Below, in pieces: positions 5,701 through 9,878 of a stretch of DNA of 9,878 nucleotides. Source of the DNA: Rickettsiales bacterium. Lineage in GTDB: Bacteria; Pseudomonadota; Alphaproteobacteria; Rickettsiales; JANQQO01. The notes under the pieces were generated by a model, which worked only from the letters and a program-made list of their open reading frames with translations, did no database searches and had not been told where the DNA came from. The DNA lies in contig JANQQO010000081.1 in the NCBI GenBank assembly GCA_028289305.1, forward strand, positions 1 to 9,878, read 5' to 3'. Numbering within the stretch: the stretch's first letter is position 1; each line of letters starts with the position of its first letter. Both the position numbers and the translations under genes were made by a program.

Positions 5701-7357
5701 AAACAGCCCCATTGAACGAGAATGCAATGGCGGCATTGAATGTCTTGAAAAACACAGCTGTGCTGATCCAGATAATGCCATCTGTGTCGAAAAAAACTGG
5801 CGCCGCGTTAAAGTCTATCGCCCTTCAGAAGATGCGTATCATGATTTCGACCCCGATGATCCTGATACCTTATTAAGCATCGATACGGCCTATCCTGAGC
5901 CCGGAACGGCCCAAAATCCAGCGCGCAAATTTGGCCCGGCAGATCTCTTACACCCCGATATACAAACACCTACAAATAATTTAACGTACACCTGTAAGGG
6001 CCCAGAAAAAATCACCATAGAAAATGCGGATACGCCGTTTAAAAAGGCTAATACCGGCCGCTATTTACTTGCGCCAAACGATAACTCGCCTGATAGCATT
6101 GATATCATAAAAGCCTTAGAAAAACGTATTGGCAAGTGTGATCCACCGAAAGAATTGGCTGGTGGCGCCCGTCCCGCAAGCACCACTATCTCGAACCTCC
6201 GCCGCAGCGCTCCGCGTGAAGGCCGGCAAGGCTTTGATCGCACAGAAGATGACGAAGGAGGGCCCGCGGTGCTAGATTGGCCACGCATGATTTCTAATCC
6301 GCCACCCACGCAACCACCACAGGGCTTCATCATGCCAGATGAAAATCGCAACACCCTGGCGTTTGAAGATCGAGAAGATCCCCCCGGTTGCGGCTGTAAT
6401 CAAATCGCCAATAACGATTACTGGGCCTGCCTACAAATATATCCCGAAACACGCTGCCGCAACCACGCCAGCACCTCCTACTCCGCCTGCCGCATTATTC
6501 GCAATGAATCGATAGGGAGCTACTCACCAGCAGAAAATTGCTGTGAAGATGCCTCTAATTATGTCAGCTGCTCAACCTTTGCTACAAGTAGCTGTTCCTG
6601 CCAGGCCCACGCAAATAGCGCCTTCTGGCGTTGTGCGGCTGCTAGCAACAGCATACAAAACCCCAATTGCCAGAGCGCTGGCCAACAAGCCTATAGCGCC
6701 TGTAACGCCGCTCAGAACATAGCGCTCGGCACATTTATCCCAAGCTCTAATAATTGCTGCAGCGATGATCCCAATGATATTGGTGTGTGTAATCTGCAAG
6801 AAATAGAAGACTACAACACCAGTGCCCCTGATACCGATGGCGACGGCATTCCAGACGATATCGACAACGATGACGATAATGACGGCATCCCTGATAGCAT
6901 CGATACAGACGATGATGGCGACGGCATTCCCGACGTAGATGAAGAAGAAGAAAATGAAGAAGATGAATGCACTTGCCGCCAACAAGCCAACGATGTCTAT
7001 TGGTCATGCTTTAACGGTAGCGGCGGCCCCACCCCATGTGGCGCCTCCTCACGCGACACGGTTCAAGCCTGTTCCGGCGGGGGAGGGCAATACGGCCCAG
7101 GGGAAGATTGCTGTGAAGAATCTCCGTGCGGCCAAGACCCCAATCTCTGCATCAGCTGCGTTGAACAAGCTAGTGGAGAATTTTGGAATGTATACAATTC
7201 TACCAACAGCTCTGCCCAAGCCTATGATGCCGCCCGAGCCTTCCACCAAAATTGCTATAACGAATGCTTAGCTCTAGGCTTCACTTCCGCACAATGTGGC
7301 ACCAGTTGGGGCAGCCCCACCAGCTGCTGCACCGGTGTACAATGTGGCCCGCAATAA
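2702..7357 (+). CDS. Large exported Cys-rich protein with CHAP-like segment, TSP3-like repeats and novel-looking CC-ended repeats
   Basis: I do not recognise this 1551-residue protein as a whole. Residues 1-35 are a signal peptide (hydrophobic run ILLLVFLCCLLFSFS, cleavage near ATAS/N). No later membrane segment is visible, so it is periplasmic, surface-bound or released. Residues 36-715 are Cys-, Asn-, Asp- and Pro-rich with no clear domain. Residues about 716-985 resemble a CHAP amidase/peptidase: Cys candidates C716, C731, C739 and C741, then RGDFIIWD (D832, W836), RRHIAYVEDV (H891), and FIVVSEFNYG (E970, N972) followed by TTRTI. This is a distant match with long inserted loops. Residues 1230-1551 hold four Cys-rich repeats with an Asp-rich calcium-type block (1377-1422) between repeats 2 and 3. 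The GTG start lacks a ribosome site, with an in-frame stop just upstream (2690-2692). Its position divergent from virB8-virB9 suggests a T4SS-related role (inference), such as a wall hydrolase, surface adhesin or secreted effector. Confidence 0.85.
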   Translation: MPKYTQAIANLLHQHCILLLVFLCCLLFSFSATASNTTTPCKDKIASMQGPWEDVTGCYIPEYRFQRPKTWSDPNNEEEGNEMIPNDQILNVNVACDRGINDFSISGNEAARWFTCARDDYIDDVDEICNYFITYRNNNVTDEFPIGEPSIRLIDLSLDNYMPLSDADNPNWYAEDPPPSVNEQRAKVGQKFKRQKCLELFLQEWAHRGDCGEIVLDDAPSDVSINNCQMVQTHDALRSEIFDAMNFHGISYETQAVDSQGDLVVDNNGDPVMAANNRRGNIFPMFKMCPARGGPLSGTPLGEGKKVTDQLLGQPPNSPFQSWKKVHFPVRGCPAYEGVSRMGYFGLEEHVPTGSRQCDLSIGHRYPDNRNKGGGEPNGARAYEDLKIDKETLIQSSGSGGPAGDVLRNMRANLPTPPSGVPYPDFQVGITGSAFDKIWPSISPYDPTPETKAEENSNPPHIRVERIREVCHPYALRTNTYSYLEDTGGGETPVPRVDTPQGLDIARWFGYNNGRCEKWINHANYPIDNIDILQMRLERFDVLFNDAFQSGSNCEDFQCSCPPDDPSTPDIDEYQVCIDTIIVPNYERWLNCFREARNLACAVIEREVSSTLPNDRLANYDALLDFWNNERWMYPDPNTLAMTDIDFAKQSDIHPPNTRPPVMAPAVPYLVPPSSGNASENNRLARESRDARARERTGITNQPTRDNIGILGPRGCHIGGWYELMLYQARCTRRFGLNCLCDYESTFLKGSAEHYVLEAAGANLDYVQEGASTNLPIKWPLVWRGYAGPNYAAGGDIKARLWDYHRMRDPNDNSKYFFPEGYAGLDCVKRGDFIIWDEEVLDANTENDPPDFDDSANPQKCENLTGIEKEWRCYDPGNGNYRPKDARYRRHIAYVEDVGFKQYSPENPYNVGHGRADPDNPFSFDELGEPYFDPLESDLQYDPRNPCEVKKLDDDGNELENVKKFIVVSEFNYGKNLDTCGNTDRWGVKTTRTIWEPGAENSPIERECNGGIECLEKHSCADPDNAICVEKNWRRVKVYRPSEDAYHDFDPDDPDTLLSIDTAYPEPGTAQNPARKFGPADLLHPDIQTPTNNLTYTCKGPEKITIENADTPFKKANTGRYLLAPNDNSPDSIDIIKALEKRIGKCDPPKELAGGARPASTTISNLRRSAPREGRQGFDRTEDDEGGPAVLDWPRMISNPPPTQPPQGFIMPDENRNTLAFEDREDPPGCGCNQIANNDYWACLQIYPETRCRNHASTSYSACRIIRNESIGSYSPAENCCEDASNYVSCSTFATSSCSCQAHANSAFWRCAAASNSIQNPNCQSAGQQAYSACNAAQNIALGTFIPSSNNCCSDDPNDIGVCNLQEIEDYNTSAPDTDGDGIPDDIDNDDDNDGIPDSIDTDDDGDGIPDVDEEEENEEDECTCRQQANDVYWSCFNGSGGPTPCGASSRDTVQACSGGGGQYGPGEDCCEESPCGQDPNLCISCVEQASGEFWNVYNSTNSSAQAYDAARAFHQNCYNECLALGFTSAQCGTSWGSPTSCCTGVQCGPQ
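4847..5656 (+). other. CHAP-like cysteine hydrolase segment within the large exported protein
   Basis: Covers residues 716 to about 985. CHAP domains cleave peptidoglycan amide bonds with a Cys near the start of a helix, a GD-hydrophobic-W/F-D strand, an HVA-type strand carrying the catalytic His, and a later strand with a polar third residue (often in an SE-N-Y-G context). Here the last three elements appear in order: GDFIIWD at 831-837, HIAYVED at 891-897 and VSEFNYG at 968-974. The region before them contains several cysteines, any of which could be the nucleophile, plus W-rich segments. The gaps between these strands (about 55 and 70 residues) are much longer than usual and contain Cys/Asp-rich loops. 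The resemblance is by eye only. An inactive or unrelated fold is possible. Confidence 0.4.
6389..7330 (+). repeat. Four C-terminal Cys-rich protein repeats ending in a CC pair
   Basis: Within the large exported protein, four units share the pattern C-x-C (or C-x-x-C), about 7 residues, [YF]-W, then C, a further C, often an AC, a G-x-Y/F-x-P turn and a closing CC. They span residues 1230-1281, 1298-1353, 1423-1471 and 1483-1543. Unit 1 opens CGCNQIANNDYWAC and unit 2 CSCQAHANSAFWRC. Unit 3 opens CTCRQQANDVYWSC. Unit 4 opens CISCVEQASGEFW and lacks the Cys after W. The units are 49-61 residues long and diverged, so this is an old duplication. The even, conserved Cys content suggests disulfide-bonded modules folded in the periplasm or outside the cell. 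I know no named family with this pattern. Confidence 0.75.
6830..6967 (+). repeat. TSP3-like Asp-rich calcium-binding repeats
   Basis: Residues 1377-1422 of the large exported protein contain three DxDxDG-I-P-D loops (DTDGDGIPDD, DDNDGIPDS, DDGDGIPDV) followed by an acidic tail of mostly E. This matches the thrombospondin type 3 repeat pattern, common in bacterial surface and secreted proteins, where each loop binds calcium and stiffens a linker. At DNA level a 17-bp segment (GATGGCGACGGCATTCC) is repeated exactly at 6836-6852 and 6914-6930, 78 bp apart. The block sits between the second and third Cys-rich repeats. Confidence 0.85.
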
Positions 7358-7434
7358 TATCTCTCACCGCCAATTGACGCCGCCTTTCATACCCTCTATA
7401 ACGGCGCTGCATTTACCACAACAAAACACATCCC
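7358..7434. other. Short intergenic spacer
   Basis: 77 bp between the large exported protein and the LOG-family gene, both on the plus strand. I see no strong hairpin with a T run. The best inverted pair is CGCCG/CGGCG with a loop above 20 nt, too weak to call a terminator. No ribosome site is evident before the ATG at 7435. Co-transcription of the two genes is possible but not shown. Confidence 0.4.
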
Positions 7435-8481
7435 ATGCCTACCAATATCCGCCTTTCCGGCACCGTCCGTGATGATGATAGCAAGCCCATGCGCAAAGCT
7501 CGTGCCAAGCTGCTTTACAACCTCTTCCTCAACGGCTTCACTATTTATAACGGCAATGGTGATCAAGACGTCCATCTCTGGAATATCCAAAAGAAAATCA
7601 AAGAAGCCGACGGCTTTGTCTTCATGCCCGGTGCCACGCTGGATGATATCGTTAAAGCCACTTCCATCTTCGTTGGCTACCAAACCGGCGATATGGATCT
7701 CAATAACAAACCCACCGTCATCCTAAACTCACACGGCACCTGGACGCGTTGGCTCGAACTCATCGAGCGCTTGAACGTCCTCGGTACCGTCTCTCAGAAG
7801 TATAGCGATGTCTTGCGCATCGTCGAAAAACCGAAAGAAGTTGTGCCGGCCCTGCGTGAGCTCATTGTTGAGGTCGAAGAAGTTCAAACCAAATACAGCA
7901 CCAAGCCTGAGCCAAACATTCCCGGCGACACTACCCGCCCAGAGCCAGAAAAAAATGTCTGCGTCTTTTGCTCCGCCAGCAGCACCAATCAAGAGTATAT
8001 AGATCTCGGTTATACCCTCGGCACAGAAATCGCCCAGGCCGGTCTCGGCTGCGTCACTGGGGCAGGGCGCACCGGCATCATGGGTGCGGTTGTCAAAGGC
8101 GCGTATGAAAATGATGGTTGGACCGGCGGCTCCAATGTCCCACACATCATTGAAATGGAGGGCCTGCCCGATGGCCTCAACGCCTTCTGGCCCAGTGATG
8201 ATATCTATACCCGCATGCAAATGATGGTCGAAAAATCCCACGCCTTTGTCATTCTCCCCGGCGGTATGGGCAGCGTGCAAGAAACCCTCGTCCTCCTCCA
8301 GCTAAAAGAAAAAGGCGACCCGCTAATGCAGGATAAGCCAATCTACCTTATCAACACACCCGTAGAGCAGGGCGGCTTCTGGAATGCCCTCATCACCGTC
8401 GCGAAACAACACAAGGTCCACAAACACCTCACCATCCTCGATTCCCCCACCGGCCTCATCCAAAAAATCACCTCTACCTAA
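7435..8481 (+). CDS. LOG-family / lysine-decarboxylase-like Rossmann protein with degenerate N-terminal copy
   Basis: The C-terminal half (about residues 170-348) is a LOG-family domain. Members with full motifs hydrolyse nucleoside 5'-monophosphates to base and ribose phosphate (cytokinin-activating type). Motifs seen: VCVFCSAS at the first strand, GAGRTGIMG (209-217), R260 in the TRMQMM helix, and PGGMGSVQE (275-283) with the family's GG and catalytic-type E283. The N-terminal part (about 49-142) parallels the second half of the same fold: ADGFVFMPGATLDD matches SHAFVILPGGMGSVQE, and NKPTVILN matches DKPIYLIN. It has lost the second Gly and the Glu, so it looks like a non-catalytic duplicate. 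Start ATG at 7435 has no evident ribosome site. It begins 77 bp after the large exported protein and overlaps the end of bioA by 4 bp on the opposite strand. Substrate is unknown; despite the family name, lysine decarboxylation is not expected. Confidence 0.85.
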   Translation: MPTNIRLSGTVRDDDSKPMRKARAKLLYNLFLNGFTIYNGNGDQDVHLWNIQKKIKEADGFVFMPGATLDDIVKATSIFVGYQTGDMDLNNKPTVILNSHGTWTRWLELIERLNVLGTVSQKYSDVLRIVEKPKEVVPALRELIVEVEEVQTKYSTKPEPNIPGDTTRPEPEKNVCVFCSASSTNQEYIDLGYTLGTEIAQAGLGCVTGAGRTGIMGAVVKGAYENDGWTGGSNVPHIIEMEGLPDGLNAFWPSDDIYTRMQMMVEKSHAFVILPGGMGSVQETLVLLQLKEKGDPLMQDKPIYLINTPVEQGGFWNALITVAKQHKVHKHLTILDSPTGLIQKITST

Positions 8482-9749
8482 ATCGTCTCTAGCACATGAT
8501 ACATCGCGCTGGTGAGCTGGCTCAGCTCGGTGCTATTGATGGTAAACGGTGGCGTCAGGTAAACAACATCCCCAAAAGGCCGAATCCACACACCCTGTGC
8601 AGCAAATTGCTCACGTAGTGCAAACATTTGTTCCCAATTGGTTTCTTGCAGCTGCACCACGCCAATCGCCCCCATCACGCGCACATCCTTCACCGCTGGC
8701 AGGTCTTTGCAGGGCCATAATTTTTCACGTAATTGCATTTCAATCGCCAGCACTTGCTGAAGCCGCGGTTCTTTTTCAAACAAATCCAGCGAGGCATGTG
8801 CCGCCGCGCATGCCAACGGGTTTGCCATAAATGTCGGCCCATGCATCAGTGCATGCTCTAATTTATTCGATAAAAACCCGTCAAACACCTCACCAGTCGC
8901 CATGGTTGCGGCCAAGGTCATCGTCCCGCCGGTTAGCGCCTTGCCCAAACAGAGAATATCCGGCGTAATCCCCGCCTCCTCGCAGGCAAACATACTGCCT
9001 GTGCGCCCAAATCCGGTAAAAATCTCATCCGCAATGAACAAAATATCCGCTTCTTTGCAGATGCGCTGCACCTCTGCCACGATATCCGGCCCGTGAAACC
9101 GCATTCCCCCCGCACCCTGCACCAGCGGTTCCATCACCAATGCCGCCACATTTCCTTTAATCCCATCCACCAGGGCTGTAAATTCGCTAAATCCATATTC
9201 ATCCAGCGGCAGTGCGGTCACATATTGCTTAGGCACATAATGTGTGAACGGGCGATGCATGCTATCCTCCGGGTCGGCGAGCGACATCGGTCCCATCGTG
9301 TCACCATGATACGCCCTACGAAACGCAATAAACTTACATTTCTTGCCTTTTCCTTGATTCTTCCAATACTGCACCGCCATTTTCATGGCCACTTCCACCG
9401 CCACTGAGCCAGAATCAGAAAAAAATACCCGCTCTAACCCATCGGGCGTTATTTTCGCTAGTCGCGCGGCCAATTCATATGCCGGCGCATGTGCAAGCCC
9501 CGCAAACATTACATGCGGTAAAACCCGCAGCTGCGCTTCCACTGTTTTGCGAATATGTGGGTGGTTATAGCCATGGCAAGCACTCCACCATGAGGCAATG
9601 CCATCCACCAATTCCCGTCCATCTGCAAGTTTAATGCGGCAGCCTTCTGCTCCCACCACGGGCAGAGGCGTCTTTGCCGTCTTCATCTGCGTATAAGGCA
9701 GCCAGATATGCTCCATCCCAGCATCAAGCCATGCGGGCGCCTCGTCCAT
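8478..9749 (-). CDS. bioA: Adenosylmethionine-8-amino-7-oxononanoate aminotransferase (DAPA synthase)
   Basis: PLP-dependent class III aminotransferase of biotin synthesis. It converts 7-keto-8-aminopelargonate to 7,8-diaminopelargonate, normally with S-adenosylmethionine as amino donor, in the cytoplasm. 423 residues, the usual length. Landmarks: HIWLPYTQM (14-22), the BioA-typical WWSACHGYNHP, FFSDSGSVAVEVAMK, AYHGDTMG with Y147, IADEIFTGFGRTG with the PLP-ring aspartate D241, and LGKALTGG with the Schiff-base lysine K270 (K274 in the E. coli enzyme), then HGPTFMANPLACAAA. The ATG at 9749 directly abuts the TAA of the upstream bioB fragment and has an AGGTGG ribosome site at 9760-9755 with 5 nt spacing, so it is preferred over M12. 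The gene is complete and apparently functional. Its stop (TAG, 8480-8478) overlaps the convergent LOG-family gene. Confidence 0.96.
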   Translation of the reverse strand: MDEAPAWLDAGMEHIWLPYTQMKTAKTPLPVVGAEGCRIKLADGRELVDGIASWWSACHGYNHPHIRKTVEAQLRVLPHVMFAGLAHAPAYELAARLAKITPDGLERVFFSDSGSVAVEVAMKMAVQYWKNQGKGKKCKFIAFRRAYHGDTMGPMSLADPEDSMHRPFTHYVPKQYVTALPLDEYGFSEFTALVDGIKGNVAALVMEPLVQGAGGMRFHGPDIVAEVQRICKEADILFIADEIFTGFGRTGSMFACEEAGITPDILCLGKALTGGTMTLAATMATGEVFDGFLSNKLEHALMHGPTFMANPLACAAAHASLDLFEKEPRLQQVLAIEMQLREKLWPCKDLPAVKDVRVMGAIGVVQLQETNWEQMFALREQFAAQGVWIRPFGDVVYLTPPFTINSTELSQLTSAMYHVLETI

Positions 9750-9878
9750 TTAGGCCACCTTCTTCGCGCTGCTATCTGCCTCAGCGCCTTCCACTACAAG
9801 CCCTAGCCGCTCTAATAACGCCAGATCCTTCTGCTGCTGTGGATTGGGTGTGGTCAGCAGCGTCTCCCCAAAGAAAAT
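9750..9878 (-). CDS. bioB: Biotin synthase, C-terminal fragment (runs off right edge)
   Basis: Only the last 42 codons are inside the window, ending in TAA at 9752-9750. They begin with I-F-F and continue GETLLTTPNPQQQKDLALLERLGL. This matches the conserved C-terminal segment of the radical-SAM enzyme BioB (family form F-Y/F-G-x-x-LLTTPNP...D...L...LGL), which inserts sulfur into dethiobiotin as the last step of biotin synthesis. The catalytic CxxxCxxC iron-sulfur motif would lie upstream, outside the window. The tail after LGLVVEG is short and ends in AKKVA. The stop codon touches the bioA start, so bioB and bioA form one operon on the minus strand with likely translational coupling. Confidence 0.88.
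   Translation of the reverse strand: MFFGETLLTTPNPQQQKDLALLERLGLVVEGAEADSSAKKVA

Noticed and set aside
6572..6985. Minus-strand open frame of 137 codons opposite the Asp-rich repeats
   Set aside because: It is the complement of GAT/GAC-rich repeat codons, giving a low-complexity I/V-rich translation. The plus-strand gene has signal peptide and domain evidence.
2702..7357. The large exported protein as a VirB6/TrbL-like protein, which are also large in Rickettsiales
   Set aside because: VirB6 proteins have several membrane helices. This protein has none after the signal peptide.
7729..8280. Minus-strand open frame of 183 codons opposite the LOG-family gene
   Set aside because: It is a shadow of a gene with clear LOG motifs on the plus strand, has no recognisable domain, and would be fully nested antisense.
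9750..9878. Gene upstream of bioA as bioD or bioF
   Set aside because: The conserved LLTTPNP segment with the following D...L...LGL is the BioB C-terminal signature. Neither BioD nor BioF ends this way.

Overview
The window reads as chromosome of an alphaproteobacterium-like Gram-negative bacterium. Base composition looks roughly balanced, though I did not count it. The lineage guess rests on VirB8/VirB9 proteins that look like those of rickettsial and related alphaproteobacterial P-type type IV secretion systems (T4SS). It is an inference, not a placement. Genes are tightly packed and no RNA genes, insertion sequences or CRISPR arrays are visible.

Left part (1-2558, minus strand). Transcription runs virB8 > virB9 > ilvB. 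VirB8 and VirB9 are the inner-membrane bitopic subunit and the periplasmic/outer-membrane core subunit of a P-type T4SS. The virB9 ribosome binding site overlaps the virB8 stop codon, so the two are probably translationally coupled. 56 bp downstream begins the large subunit of acetolactate synthase, which runs off the left edge. No virB10, virB11 or virD4 follows, so this is a detached virB8-virB9 pair.

Middle (2559-7357). A 143-bp divergent intergenic region with short direct and inverted repeats separates virB8 from a 1551-residue plus-strand gene. Its product has a signal peptide, no further membrane segment and very many cysteines. It has a central segment resembling a CHAP-type cysteine amidase/peptidase, four C-terminal Cys-rich repeats ending in a CC pair, and a calcium-binding type (TSP3-like) Asp-rich block between repeats 2 and 3. 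I cannot assign it to a named family. It is the most interesting object in the window.

Right part (7435-9878). A plus-strand LOG-family (lysine-decarboxylase-like Rossmann fold) protein carries an apparent degenerate second copy of part of the fold at its N-terminus. It converges, with a 4-bp overlap, on a minus-strand biotin operon: the end of bioB (biotin synthase) directly abuts the bioA start codon. The two flanks are housekeeping metabolism (branched-chain amino acids, biotin), while the core is secretion-related accessory content.
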